Shown here: positions 1 through 9,800 of the stretch, in pieces
How positions within the stretch are numbered: position 1 is the stretch's first letter
How the letters are laid out: every line of letters begins with the position of its first letter
IMG/VR virus record: IMGVR_UViG_3300040809_000996
Coordinates: 80,119 to 144,118 of that record
DNA from: a virus
Strand: one strand, 5' to 3'
Length of the DNA: 64,000 bases
The notes under the pieces: generated by a model
What the model was told of the DNA's origin: nothing
Database searches by the model: none
What the model saw: the letters and a program-made list of their open reading frames with translations, nothing else
Position numbers and translations under genes: made by a program

Positions 1-428
1 CCGTCATTTATTGTATTTAAATATAATCCCCACGCACACAATCTAGAGCACTTTTCGGCACTATCATTTTCAAAATGCCATATATGATAACCTTCGCCTG
101 GTAGAGTTTTTTGTAATTTCATTGATCTAATATAATGATTACCTGCTTCTTTTATAACACTATAATGATCTGTGTATTGTTTGTAACAATTCCAAAATTT
201 ATTCAAAAAAGTTTCTAAAAAATCCATTGTAGGCAAAAGACGCATAGATTTTTCTTCTAGTAAAAATACAGCGTTATCTTTAATTCTATGACTATCAAAA
301 GAACCTAAATCTATACGATTAAAAGATAAATTAAGTCCTGCTAATAAATTGTATTGATCAATTATTTTTTTGCATTCGTCTGTGTTTAAAACGTTATCAA
401 AAATACCAACCGAATTTTCTATTTTCAT
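1..428 (-). CDS. 2OG-Fe(II) oxygenase, C-terminus off the window
   Basis: I translated the minus strand from the ATG at 428; it stays open for 142 codons to the window edge, so the C-terminal part is missing. The protein has the first half of a prolyl-4-hydroxylase-like double-stranded beta-helix: YHIWHFEND at about residues 114-122 supplies the His-x-Glu/Asp iron ligands (H118, E120), followed by the strand WGLYLNT. The distal His and the 2-oxoglutarate-binding Arg should lie beyond base 1. Enzymes of this family hydroxylate proteins or small molecules; the substrate here is unknown. It is followed 2 bp downstream of its start by the end of the next minus-strand gene and probably belongs to the same operon. 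Confidence 0.7.
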   Translation of the reverse strand, partial: MKIENSVGIFDNVLNTDECKKIIDQYNLLAGLNLSFNRIDLGSFDSHRIKDNAVFLLEEKSMRLLPTMDFLETFLNKFWNCYKQYTDHYSVIKEAGNHYIRSMKLQKTLPGEGYHIWHFENDSAEKCSRLCAWGLYLNTIND

Positions 429-430
429 TT

Positions 431-1255
431 TTAAATCTTTTGTTTAGGATATTTTTTTCTAAAATAGTTGAACAAATTTTTTATAATTTTAATTTTATTG
501 TTTGCAGTATCCGTCCGAGGAAATCTGCTATGATTGGCAAAGGCATACGCATCTTCTAGTTCTTTTTCTACATCTGTAGCTTTATCCACAATAAAATCTA
601 TACTGTTTTTTTCTAAAAAGTTCCTATGAATTGGAACATATTGTGCTAGTGGAGTTCCTGCTCTTACAAGTGTTTCGCTGTTAGTTACATGCCAAAACAA
701 CTGTACAGTGACCGCATGCATATATTCTGGATCAACGATTCCTATAGCAGCAGTAAATCTTTCTTCATTATTGTATGTAACAGGAATTTGTAATAAAACT
801 ATATCACTGCTTGCCTTTATCCTCCATGGAGTTTCTACTTTTACTGCAGTGTGTAAATATGGTTTATTAACTTGGGTATTGCTCTTTGGAATAATTGGTT
901 CAACCTGAGCATGACTATGCCAATCGATGTAATAATCGGTACCCCCAAAAGTATACCGTTCACTTGACCTTTTAAATATAAAAGGTGTTTCCCAGGAAAA
1001 ATAAGCAGACTCATCTCCAGATTTTATAACAAAATCTGCAGGAGCAGTTAATACATATCCAAAATCTTTTACTAATTTAATAGCAGGACAATTTAAAACA
1101 GTCTGTGATCCTTGTTCAGGACGATTCCTTTCTGTGCTTGCTAAATTATTCCAGTTTCGAATTACTGCTTTTGATTTAATTAAAGGATATAATGTTGCAA
1201 CATTTTCGTCTAAACAATAAAATCTAACCCATTTTTTTTTTGATTTAAATATCAT
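431..1255 (-). CDS. Conserved phage protein, DUF6065-like
   Basis: 274 residues with no signal peptide or membrane segment. The order of short motifs (N-terminal FYCLDE, NCPAIKL, GYVLTAPADF, a long hydrophobic beta-rich middle, then AGTPLAQYVPI) resembles the DUF6065-type proteins of marine phages and cyanobacteria; this is a remembered resemblance, not an alignment. Function unknown. The start overlaps the stop of the upstream minus-strand gene by 4 bp (ATGA), so the two are translationally coupled. The Lys-rich C-terminus is unstructured-looking. Confidence 0.6.
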   Translation of the reverse strand: MIFKSKKKWVRFYCLDENVATLYPLIKSKAVIRNWNNLASTERNRPEQGSQTVLNCPAIKLVKDFGYVLTAPADFVIKSGDESAYFSWETPFIFKRSSERYTFGGTDYYIDWHSHAQVEPIIPKSNTQVNKPYLHTAVKVETPWRIKASSDIVLLQIPVTYNNEERFTAAIGIVDPEYMHAVTVQLFWHVTNSETLVRAGTPLAQYVPIHRNFLEKNSIDFIVDKATDVEKELEDAYAFANHSRFPRTDTANNKIKIIKNLFNYFRKKYPKQKI

Positions 1256-1527
1256 TTTTTCTTTTGAGTATTTTCTTTAATTAATTTTTCAATTTCTTTT
1301 CTAAATAAAAAAATTTTTTCTCTGTGGTAATCAAACAAATTTGGACGTAAATCGCCTGAAGTTCTAATTCGATGAGCTTGTTCAATATCTGCGATAGCAT
1401 TTTTTAAATTTTCTAAGGCTATAAGTGCTTTATTTTTTGCTTTAATATTTTTAATATATTGTATTTTATGACTGTACCTAGCTAAATTATTTCTAACATT
1501 AGACGAATTTTGTAAAGAAGGCAACAT
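1252..1527 (-). CDS. Hypothetical helical protein
   Basis: 91 residues, strongly basic and almost entirely helix-forming (KIQYIKNIKAKNKALIALENLKNAIADIEQAHR), which suggests a coiled coil. I do not recognise the family. It sits between a cupin gene and the DUF6065-like gene, with a 3-bp gap to the first and a 4-bp overlap to the second, so it is a middle gene of a minus-strand operon. Confidence 0.55.
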   Translation of the reverse strand: MLPSLQNSSNVRNNLARYSHKIQYIKNIKAKNKALIALENLKNAIADIEQAHRIRTSGDLRPNLFDYHREKIFLFRKEIEKLIKENTQKKK

Positions 1528-1530
1528 AAT

Positions 1531-1887
1531 TTATCCAATATTTTTTGATTGTAAAATTATACAAACATCGTCTTGATTGTTATCAGAAACTTCTGCAATC
1601 GATCCATTGTATGCTAGACTGCAAATTTGTATTGGCATCATTGCAGGAACATCAAAAGTATTACCTTCTAGAAATTCTACTTCTTTAATTTCGCCATTAC
1701 TGGTTTCAATCCATCTAATTTTAAATTTTCCACTATTTACAAACAAACTTTTATTTTTTGTTTTATGAAGATACATATCTGTACGAGCATTTAAACCTTC
1801 GAATACTAAAATTTTTCCCGTATAGGTAGGATGTGATGCCCATATTAATTCGTATCCCCAATCAGTTTTTTTAACTTTTTCTTCCAT
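1531..1887 (-). CDS. Cupin-domain protein
   Basis: 118 residues. The opening DWGYELIW and the following beta strands with HKTKNKSLFV resemble the C-terminal cupin of type II mannose-6-phosphate isomerase/mannose-1-phosphate guanylyltransferases, in which a small beta barrel binds a metal and a sugar phosphate. Only part of the usual metal-ligand set (H41) is obvious, so catalysis is uncertain. Head gene of the minus-strand operon at the left edge and divergent from the 2OG oxygenase gene at 1918; the 30-bp gap is very AT-rich. A sugar-related role would fit the transferases elsewhere in the window, but that is inference. Confidence 0.6.
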   Translation of the reverse strand: MEEKVKKTDWGYELIWASHPTYTGKILVFEGLNARTDMYLHKTKNKSLFVNSGKFKIRWIETSNGEIKEVEFLEGNTFDVPAMMPIQICSLAYNGSIAEVSDNNQDDVCIILQSKNIG

Positions 1888-1917
1888 ATAAAGTATATAT
1901 AATAAAAGGAAAACAAT

Positions 1918-2508
1918 ATGAATGAATTAGGTATTCATCCGCTTTTTAGCCAACCATTATACGAGGGACGTATAGATATAGATAGTGTCAATCTTGATAA
2001 TATTGTATGGGCAGAAAATTATAACAATTTTATAAGCACGAGCACCGACGTGTTAGAAATGCCAGAATTTTCAATACTCAAAGAGCAAGTAATGCTTTCT
2101 TTACAAGATTATTTTTATGATGTTTTAAGTGTCAAAAAACAGACTGAAATTTATATAACAGAAAGTTGGCTTAACAAATCTATTAGAGATCAAATGCACC
2201 ATAGACATTGGCATCCTAATTCTGTTTATTCAGGTATAGTTATATTACAGGCCGATAAAGATACTGGATTATTAAATTTTATCACTGGACAATATCAAAC
2301 TCTTGAATATGAAATTGAAACTCCAAATTTATTTAATGCTAAATCTATGACTTTTTGCCCTGATCCGGGAACAATATTAATTTTTCCTAGCAATTTAGAA
2401 CATCTAGTTACGCCAAATGTATCAGATTTACCTAGGATTAGTTTATCTTTTAATACTTTTATCAGAGGAATAGTAAACAACCAGTCAATGACACAGTTAA
2501 AGGTTTAG
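1918..2508 (+). CDS. Putative 2OG-Fe(II) oxygenase
   Basis: 196 residues with the layout of the TIGR02466 family of phage and marine-bacterial oxygenases: N-terminal HPLFSQPLY, the core HHRHWHPNSVYSGIVIL (first iron ligands near residue 97), the strand GTILIFPSNLEHLV with the distal His, and R-SLSFN, in which the Arg would hold 2-oxoglutarate. Substrate unknown. A weak ribosome-binding site (AAAAGGAAAA) precedes the ATG. The gene converges on the Nudix gene with a 4-bp overlap of the 3' ends. Confidence 0.75.
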   Translation: MNELGIHPLFSQPLYEGRIDIDSVNLDNIVWAENYNNFISTSTDVLEMPEFSILKEQVMLSLQDYFYDVLSVKKQTEIYITESWLNKSIRDQMHHRHWHPNSVYSGIVILQADKDTGLLNFITGQYQTLEYEIETPNLFNAKSMTFCPDPGTILIFPSNLEHLVTPNVSDLPRISLSFNTFIRGIVNNQSMTQLKV

Positions 2509-2942
2509 GTACTTGCTAATAAATCTAATAATTTAATTACTGTTTCTAATTTTACTTGATTAATTTTAACACTTAAGGTATTTCTAAGACCAGGATGTAG
2601 CGGTCTAGGCCATTTTGATAATGATGTCCATGCATACCCATCATGTTCATCGTTTAATTGCGGAATAAATTCTTCTTCTACTAAACAGAGATAGGTATAA
2701 AAATGAAAATGATTGTCATTACTTACAAAAGTTTCTAATGGTATACTTTTACAAATACTAATAGGACCAATTTCTTCAACAATTTCTCTTTGCAAGCCAG
2801 TCCAAGGAGTTTCTTCTTTTTCGGTAATACCACCCACTAACCCCCAAAAGTTTTTATTTTTGCCTTTTGTCCTATGCAAAAATAAAAACCTTTTTTCTTT
2901 TTTACTGTAAATTAGCGCCCCACTACAAACTATTTCTTTCAT
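2505..2942 (-). CDS. Nudix hydrolase
   Basis: 145 residues with an intact Nudix box, Gx5Ex7REUxEExG, spanning about residues 38-59 (GITEKEE...REIVEEIG). Such enzymes hydrolyse nucleoside diphosphates linked to another group: NUDIX substrates include dNTPs, ADP-ribose, NAD, sugar nucleotides and capped RNA ends. Nothing in the sequence fixes the substrate. T4 has a related gene (nudE). It ends in a 4-bp convergent overlap with the oxygenase gene and lies 13 bp downstream of the gp15 stop side, on the same strand as gp15 and gp14. Confidence 0.85.
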   Translation of the reverse strand: MKEIVCSGALIYSKKEKRFLFLHRTKGKNKNFWGLVGGITEKEETPWTGLQREIVEEIGPISICKSIPLETFVSNDNHFHFYTYLCLVEEEFIPQLNDEHDGYAWTSLSKWPRPLHPGLRNTLSVKINQVKLETVIKLLDLLAST

Positions 2943-2955
2943 AAAAATAGTTATC

Positions 2956-4422
2956 TTAAAAATTTATCCTCCATGAACCATGTGGATATTCGCCTTCAAA
3001 CGATAAGATCCATTCATTGTTAATAAATTTGTATTGTATATTTGTGTTTAAATTAGTAGTATACACTATTTCATTTCCGTGTTCACTTGAATCAAATACC
3101 ACATGCCATGTATTTCCGTCCCATTCTATAATGTCATTTGCTCCTGCTATAAAATCGGTTCCGTTGTCATTTTTCCATGCATCAGCACCGTCTGTGTTAT
3201 TAGTATTTCCAATATTTGTATCTAGTAGCAATAACCTTAGTCCAACAGTTTTTAAATTAGTTGGATTAGTTTTTATGGGATCAATAATGTAGTCGATCTT
3301 TGTTTTATCACCTGTAGGACCTGATATGATAGTATCACTTGGTAAAGTATCATAATCCCAATTAACACTCATAATAAAATCATCTAATGAACTAATTGTA
3401 ATACTTCCTACAATATCTGTATCTAAATCATTCCTATACAAATGTATCTCTGAGATGCCAGGATTAAAAATATCAGGATAAGCATCTAGATATTCTTTCC
3501 AGGTAACTGATTTTGCAGAAGCAGTATTTGGTATTAATTTTAATGTATCATTCATTACAAACAAATCATAATCCTTATACGTGGTGGCAATCACTGCATC
3601 AGTATCAGGTCTTGTTGCAACTAAATTTCCGAATTCGTCTACTGTTGTTCCGTCTTCGTTAATACCTGTTTTATGGATAGCATCTGATTTATATCTACTA
3701 TCTGCGTAAGCTAATAATTCTGGCATTGTTTGATGTAAATCTACGTTACCGTAAGATTCATTAAAAATACTTGTAATAATTGTATGGATAATGCCGAGTT
3801 TTTTAACTTTAGCAGGAGGTGAAATGTATATAGGAGTACTAAATCCTAAAGTTGCTATATCTATTTCACTTTCTGTACTTGTTCCTATACTCCTACTACT
3901 GAAAGTTATATTTTCTAAATTAACTACACTTAAACTCGTCCAATCTACAAAATTATCTGTTGTTTGTATTTCTAAACTTGGATTAAACAACATAAGAATT
4001 TGCTCTAAGATTTGTAATTTTTGGTCTGTGTTTGTTGACCAAATATCTGCATTAATTGATAAATTATATGGAGTTGGCATTAATCTTTCAACTGTATAAT
4101 TTTTTCCTTGCATGTTTAAATATTCTTCGTTATTAGAATCATATGCTCGTTCTCTAATATTAACTTTACTTACAAAGCTACTATCAGATAATCTAGATCT
4201 ATCTAATTCTAAACCAGTTATGTAAACTGAAATTTTAGGCGCTCCTATAATTTTTAATTCAGAATTATCTTTAAGGATAGATCCAACTTGCCTAGCCAGA
4301 TCTCCGTAAACTACAGGAATAGTTTTTAAATTTCCTTCAATATCTTTATGACTAAAATTACTCAACATCCTAACAATTTGAGTTATGTATCTTCTTATTT
4401 GACCATCATAAAAATGTTGCAT
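2956..4422 (-). CDS. gp15: Tail sheath stabiliser and completion protein (gp15-like)
   Basis: 488 residues. The N-terminal half follows T4 gp15: FYDGQIRRYITQIVRMLSNF at the start, IPVVYGD, PKISVYITG, MPTPYNLSINADIW and QILEQILMLFNPSLEIQ near residues 130-175. In T4 gp15 caps the tail and joins it to the neck. T4 gp15 is about 270 residues, so this protein has roughly 200 extra C-terminal residues ending in a repeat-poor, beta-rich stretch with DGNTWHVVF and FINNEWILSFEG, a fibre-like domain. Ribosome-binding site AAGGTG lies just upstream. It follows gp14 by 8 bp on the minus strand. Confidence 0.85.
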   Translation of the reverse strand: MQHFYDGQIRRYITQIVRMLSNFSHKDIEGNLKTIPVVYGDLARQVGSILKDNSELKIIGAPKISVYITGLELDRSRLSDSSFVSKVNIRERAYDSNNEEYLNMQGKNYTVERLMPTPYNLSINADIWSTNTDQKLQILEQILMLFNPSLEIQTTDNFVDWTSLSVVNLENITFSSRSIGTSTESEIDIATLGFSTPIYISPPAKVKKLGIIHTIITSIFNESYGNVDLHQTMPELLAYADSRYKSDAIHKTGINEDGTTVDEFGNLVATRPDTDAVIATTYKDYDLFVMNDTLKLIPNTASAKSVTWKEYLDAYPDIFNPGISEIHLYRNDLDTDIVGSITISSLDDFIMSVNWDYDTLPSDTIISGPTGDKTKIDYIIDPIKTNPTNLKTVGLRLLLLDTNIGNTNNTDGADAWKNDNGTDFIAGANDIIEWDGNTWHVVFDSSEHGNEIVYTTNLNTNIQYKFINNEWILSFEGEYPHGSWRINF

Positions 4423-4430
4423 TGTTCACC

Positions 4431-5597
4431 TTACACATTATCGGTTTTAGCCTTAAGAGCTTTACTTACACTCTGTCTTTCAGGCACAGACTCGCCGGCG
4501 ACAGTTGTAACATTTGTATTATTAATAAACGTGCCTTTTTGCGTACTTCTATCATTGGTTTGAGTCATTGTCATACGAACATTATCTTCCATTTTAATCC
4601 AGCGTCTTCCGTCGTATCTAAATAATCTATTAGGAACCATATCTGTCCTTAAAAAATAATCTCCTGTTACACTACCTTCAGGAAAAAGAGTACCATGACC
4701 AAAAATTTCACCATTAGGGGCTATTCCATCACCAAGTAAATAACCAGTATAGCCTGTCCTTTCTGGAGTTTGCATAACTCTATCAGCCAATTCATTTGCA
4801 ACACTTGCATCTAATTCTGTTAAATCAGCTGTAACTAACTCTACCCTACCTTCGTCATTTGTTTGCAATGTAAAATAATGTCCAGTTTCGTAACCACTTT
4901 TCTTTGCATCAGCTTCTGCCTGTGCAATTACTGCATTATTAACTTGCATGTCTTTTTCATATGTTGATAATAAGTCTCGTAGACTACCTGCTGCAGGAAC
5001 TTCTTCGTCCATTGGTAAATCAAGTATTTCTTTAAATTCTTGACTATCGACAATTTGTTTACATTTTAATCTATACAAATGCGGATACCATGTAGGACTA
5101 TATCCTTCTGCTGCTCTACTAACTTCTTCTACAACATAATAACTCTTAAGTGCAACATGAAAATCGTTTGCCGCATATTCATCTTTCATATGAGGCAATT
5201 CAATTACATCTCCACTCATTATTTTTCGACCTATTGTTTTTACTGAACTATTAATATGAATAGTCATAAACAAAGTGTCATTGTTTAAAAATAATCCAAA
5301 TTGACTTAAATTAAAATCAATATCTTGAACGCTATAAATTCCTCTAATTGTATAGATATCCGGATCATATTTCCTATCTCTATTTTCTAAAAATAATAAA
5401 TCTTGTATGTTAGTTTCAGTTATAGCATCATAACGAGGAATATCTGCAGTTGCATCTTCCTCAGTTGGATTTTTTGGTCCTAAATATTTGTGGATATTTA
5501 CATCTGTTCCGCCAACAGTAAACATTTCAAATATTCTTGCATCTATAAAATTGTAATCGTTCCCTTTACTGGGTTTGTATAAAGATATTCTAGGCAT
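4431..5597 (-). CDS. gp14: Neck protein (gp14-like)
   Basis: 388 residues, longer than T4 gp14 (about 256). It starts MPRISLYKPSKGNDY and contains VGGTDVNIHKYLGP, the T4-type stretch FNLSQFGLFLNN, and SGDVIELPHMKDE, which correspond in order to the T4 gp14 blocks around its own NFGMQ and GDLIYFP. gp14 forms the neck ring with gp13 after DNA packaging. The C-terminal part carries GRRWIKMEDNVRMT, a fibre-like tail. No ribosome-binding site precedes the ATG; instead a late-type -10 box ends 4 nt before it, so a leaderless transcript is predicted. Confidence 0.85.
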   Translation of the reverse strand: MPRISLYKPSKGNDYNFIDARIFEMFTVGGTDVNIHKYLGPKNPTEEDATADIPRYDAITETNIQDLLFLENRDRKYDPDIYTIRGIYSVQDIDFNLSQFGLFLNNDTLFMTIHINSSVKTIGRKIMSGDVIELPHMKDEYAANDFHVALKSYYVVEEVSRAAEGYSPTWYPHLYRLKCKQIVDSQEFKEILDLPMDEEVPAAGSLRDLLSTYEKDMQVNNAVIAQAEADAKKSGYETGHYFTLQTNDEGRVELVTADLTELDASVANELADRVMQTPERTGYTGYLLGDGIAPNGEIFGHGTLFPEGSVTGDYFLRTDMVPNRLFRYDGRRWIKMEDNVRMTMTQTNDRSTQKGTFINNTNVTTVAGESVPERQSVSKALKAKTDNV

Positions 5598-5627
5598 ATA
5601 GTATTTATCGAGTCGATAAATACTATA
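5597..5627. promoter_or_regulatory. Perfect palindrome with divergent late promoters for gp14 and gp13
   Basis: A perfect inverted repeat with 15-bp arms (TATAGTATTTATCGA) around one central base. Each arm contains a late-type -10 box, GATAAATA, reading outward: minus strand at 5609-5602 and plus strand at 5622-5615. The plus box lies 19 nt before the gp13 ATG with a GGAG in between; the minus box ends 4 nt before the gp14 ATG, and the palindrome end overlaps the first base of that codon. Confidence 0.75.
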
Positions 5628-5641
5628 GGAGACATAAAAAT

Positions 5642-6400
5642 ATGACTGAAATAGCTACATTGAGACAAGAAGTTTACGATTACATTCACAACATGCTAGG
5701 CGGAGGAATGGTAGATGTAGAACTTGATCCTGTACATTATGAAACTGCTTTGGATAAAGCATTATCAAGATATAGGCAACGAACTGAAAATAGCACAGAA
5801 GAAAGTTATTTTTTTATGCCAACAATTGTAGATCAGAATACCTACACCTTACCAAAAGAAATTTTAGAAGTGCGCCGAATATTTAGACGTAGTATAGGCT
5901 CTCGAACAGGTGGCGGCGACGGTGGCAGTATATTTGAACCATTTAACCTAGCATACACTAACACATATTTACTTGCAAGTTCTAATTTAGGTGGATTAGC
6001 AACTTACGATTTTTTTAGTCAATTCCAAGAACTTGTAGGCAGGATGTTTGGATCTTTTATAGAATTTAATTGGAACAGGACAAGACATGTCTTAACAATA
6101 CTCCAACGTCCTAGAGCAGAAGAAACTTTATTACTTGAATGCTATAACTATAGACCAGATGATCAATTATTAAGTGATTACATGGCAAAAGTATGGATTA
6201 GAGATTATGCATTAGCTATTAGTAAAATGATGTTAGGAGAAGCAAGATCTAAATTTGCTACAATCGCAGGTCCCCAAGGCGGAGGACAACTTAATGGTGA
6301 TGCATTAAAAAGCGAAGCGCAGGCAGAAATGGAAAAATTAGAACAAGAAATTTCTACAGCAGTTGCAGGTGGAACCGGCTATGGATTTATTATAGGTTAA
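5642..6400 (+). CDS. gp13: Neck protein (gp13-like)
   Basis: 252 residues. LRQEVYDYIHNMLGGGMVDVELDPVHYETALDKALSRYRQR at the start and the later NWNRTRHVLTILQRP, CYNYRPDDQLL and WIRDYALAISKMMLGEARSKF match the T4/cyanophage gp13 family. The C-terminus is Gly-rich (GGTGYGFIIG). gp13 and gp14 complete the filled head and form the tail-joining site. GGAG lies about 10 nt before the ATG. It is divergent from gp14, which in T4 is its co-directional neighbour. Confidence 0.88.
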   Translation: MTEIATLRQEVYDYIHNMLGGGMVDVELDPVHYETALDKALSRYRQRTENSTEESYFFMPTIVDQNTYTLPKEILEVRRIFRRSIGSRTGGGDGGSIFEPFNLAYTNTYLLASSNLGGLATYDFFSQFQELVGRMFGSFIEFNWNRTRHVLTILQRPRAEETLLLECYNYRPDDQLLSDYMAKVWIRDYALAISKMMLGEARSKFATIAGPQGGGQLNGDALKSEAQAEMEKLEQEISTAVAGGTGYGFIIG

Positions 6401-6735
6401 AAATCCGGTATTAAATCGCCTTGTTTCCACTTTAATCCCTCTTTAGACAAAATTCTTTGACAATTTGCACAGATAGTTTTTAAATTAGAAAATTTACAAT
6501 TTCGCAAATTACCATCAATATGATAAACGTTAAATTGTTCTTGGTAATGGCTAGAAAATTTACATTTTTCACAGTAATTTTTTTTTGTATATCCATTAAT
6601 TTGCCATAACGGAATACCGACAGCTACCTCATCCGTTTTTAAACAAATCTCACATTTTTTTCTATAATAAGTTTTGTTGTTTTTTCTATAATTAATTGCT
6701 GCTGGTCGTATACCACAGATACATAATGGTCTCAT
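6397..6735 (-). CDS. HNH-endonuclease-like zinc-finger protein
   Basis: 112 residues with three cysteine pairs (C5/C7, C28/C31, C55/C58) and a C-terminal YHIDGNLRNC...NLKTICANC, which is the ββα-metal core of HNH nucleases (His, Asp/Asn and a final CxxC). Related small proteins occur in many marine T4-like genomes between structural genes. It may nick DNA as a free-standing homing-type enzyme or act in packaging; neither is shown. Ribosome-binding site AAAGGTG. It overlaps the end of gp13 by 4 bp in convergent orientation. Confidence 0.7.
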   Translation of the reverse strand: MRPLCICGIRPAAINYRKNNKTYYRKKCEICLKTDEVAVGIPLWQINGYTKKNYCEKCKFSSHYQEQFNVYHIDGNLRNCKFSNLKTICANCQRILSKEGLKWKQGDLIPDF

Positions 6736-6796
6736 TAGCTCACCTTTTTGCCCCTTTCCTATTTATGTTTTGAAACCAATAAATTCCCAATATTCT

Positions 6797-6804
6797 GCTA
6801 AATA
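6797..6804 (+). promoter_or_regulatory. Predicted late promoter -10 box for the sheath gene
   Basis: GCTAAATA followed by C, a variant of the T4 late consensus TATAAATA, 38 nt upstream of the sheath gene start, whose leader ends in AGGAGAAAG. T4-like late promoters need the gp55-type sigma factor, which is not in this window. Confidence 0.5.
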
Positions 6805-6842
6805 CTTTTAGAATATTTATAGCCTTAATAGGAGAAAGTAAT

Positions 6843-9800
6843 ATGGCACTAGTATCACCAGGGGTAGAGGTTAAAGTAGTTGACGAAAGTTTTTATACTC
6901 CGGCAACACCTGGTACCTTACCTTGTATTTTTGTAGCAACAGCTTCAAATAAACCAAACGGAGCCGGTACAGGTACAGCTCCTGGAACTTTATCAGCAAA
7001 TGCTGGTACACCGTACCTGATTACATCTCAAAGAGATCTTGTAGATACTTTTGGAGACCCAATTTTTAAAACTGATACAAACAATAATCCTATTCACGGT
7101 GGTGAATTAAATGAATATGGATTACAAGCAGCTTATTCATATTTGGGAATAGCAAACAGAGCCTATATTGTAAGAGCCGATGTAGATTTAGGCGCATTAG
7201 AAGGGTCTGCTACAGCACCAGGAGCAGATCCAGCCGACGGTACGTATTGGCTAGATACAAGCATTTCGTTATGGGGTATACAAGAATGGAATGGGGCAAG
7301 TATATTAAATGGCGGACAAAATTTTACAAATCAAGTTCCGGTTGTAATTACCGATACAACAAATTTAACAAATACAGGTTCACTTAGCCTTAATGGATTT
7401 GCAGGAGAAATTCCTAAAAAATCCGTAGGATTATCTGGATCATATGCAGTTGTAGCAACAACTACCTTAAACAAAATTTTCTACCGAAACACCACAGAAT
7501 GGGTACTAGTTGGTAGTAATGCATGGATGAAAAGCTGGGCTACTGTTGCAGGAACAGCAGTAAACACGGTATTTTCAAATGATGTAGGTGCTGTTGCAGC
7601 AGATTTTGAAATTAATGGAGTTGTTATTGCAGTTAATCCTGGAGATACAGTTGACGATGTAGTAGCATCAATTATTACTGCTCATCCAAATGGAAATGTA
7701 TCTGCTGCAAATGTTGATGGTAAATTAGAAATTTACAGTGATGGAACAAATGGCGCAGGTGGAGCAATTGAAACACTATTGCTTCATAATAATGCAAATG
7801 CTGATATTAATCCACTAGACGAACTTGGAATTTCATTTGATGTAGGAACAGGCAATGCATTATTTTATGTTCCAATGTTACAAATTGGTCCGCATACAAA
7901 TGTACCTGAATATAAGTCAACTGCAGCAAATCCAAGACCTACAGGATCTTTATGGTTAAAAACAACTAGTCCAAACAAAGGAATGGCATTTTCTGTTTCC
8001 AAATGGAACGACGGAACAAAAATTTGGGAACAACAAGATATTCCAGTTTATGACTCAAATTTAGAGGCTTTGTACACATTAGATAGATCACAGGGAGGTC
8101 TTGGCTTATTAACTGGAGATTTGTATGCTCAAACAAACATAGGAAATGCATCACGTCCTGTTGGAACAGTAAAATTTTATAGAAGAGATGATGTAGCTCC
8201 TACACAAATTGTTGGTGTAAGGATTACAAATCAACTTTCAGGTAATGCGCAAGCATTTACAGTCCAAGTGTCTGATGCAGGTACATTAGATTACACAGAT
8301 GTAGTTACAATTTCTGCAGATTATGCAGGAGCTGCATCTGATGCAACAATTTTAGCCGATGCGATCAATGACGCTGGTATAAAAAATTTAAGTGCCGCTG
8401 TAAATGCTCAAAATAAAGTTGTAATTTCACATACACTTGGAGGAGATATAAAATTCATCGACACTAACGGTGTGCTTACTGCAGCTGGATTTAGTGGTTA
8501 CGTTGACGAAACAACAGGCACTCCAAATTTATATTATTCTCCAGGGACAGATTCGTCTACAAATCCTTTAGATTTTACTGCTACTTTATGGAAAGTTTTA
8601 AATTATACCGCTAGCGATACAGAAGTTGTAGCAGACACAGCAGACGGTACATTATGGTATAGTTCAATAATTGACGAAGTTGACATACTTGTCCACAACG
8701 GTAGCGAATTTGTAGGATATCAATACGACGGTACAAGTGGCATGAGCGGAACTGCAAGTCCGTTCTACACCGTAGTAGATAGCGAAAAAACCGATCCAAA
8801 TGGACCAATTGTCAGTGCTTCTATGCCAAAAGTTCAAAGCGATAATACAGCTTTGGTTACAGGAGATTTATGGATTGATACATCAGATATTGAAAAGTAT
8901 CCTCAAATTTATCGCTATAATAACGATAGAACAGATCTACCAAAAGCAAATAGATGGTTCATTCTAGATACAACCGATCAAACCACAGAGGATGGCGTTT
9001 TATTTGCTGATGCAAGATACAACACATCAGGTGTGAATAGTGATCAACCAGGCGATATTGCTGATTTATTAGCAAGCGATTATGTTGATCCAGACAGTCC
9101 GGATCCAGCATTATATCCAAAAGGAATGTTGTTATTCAATCTAAGACGAAGCGGGTTTAATGTTAAAAAATATCATAAAAATTATTTAGAATTATCTGGT
9201 AAGAATATTAGATATAACAACGAAGCAATGACAGGACTAACAGAAGATACAACATATTTTCCAGATAGATGGGTTACAGAATCCGGTAATCAGATTGACG
9301 GAAGTGGATCTTTTGGAAGAATTGCTCAACGTAAAGTTGTTGTCCAACAATTACAAGCCCTTGTAAACAGCAATGATGAAATTAGAGATGACGAATCACG
9401 ATTGTTTAATTTAATGGCATGTCCAGGATATCCAGAATTAATAGGTGAAATGAATTCACTAAATTATGATAGAAATTTATCAGCATTTATCATTGGTGAC
9501 ACGCCTTTTAGATTAGAACCAAATGCAACAGTGCTCAATGAATGGGCAACTAACGTTAATGGTGCTGCAGAAGATAATATAGTAGGGTTAGTAAGTTCAG
9601 ACCCATACATGGCAGTTTATTATCCAAGCGGTTTCACAAGTGATAATTTCGGTAATAATGTAGTAGTACCTGCAAGTCATATGATGTTAAGAACTATTGC
9701 ACTTAGTGATCAAGTTTCTTATCCATGGTTTGCTCCTGCTGGTACAAGGAGAGGTAATATTACTAACGCAACATCGAGCGGTACGATTACAGCTGAAGGC

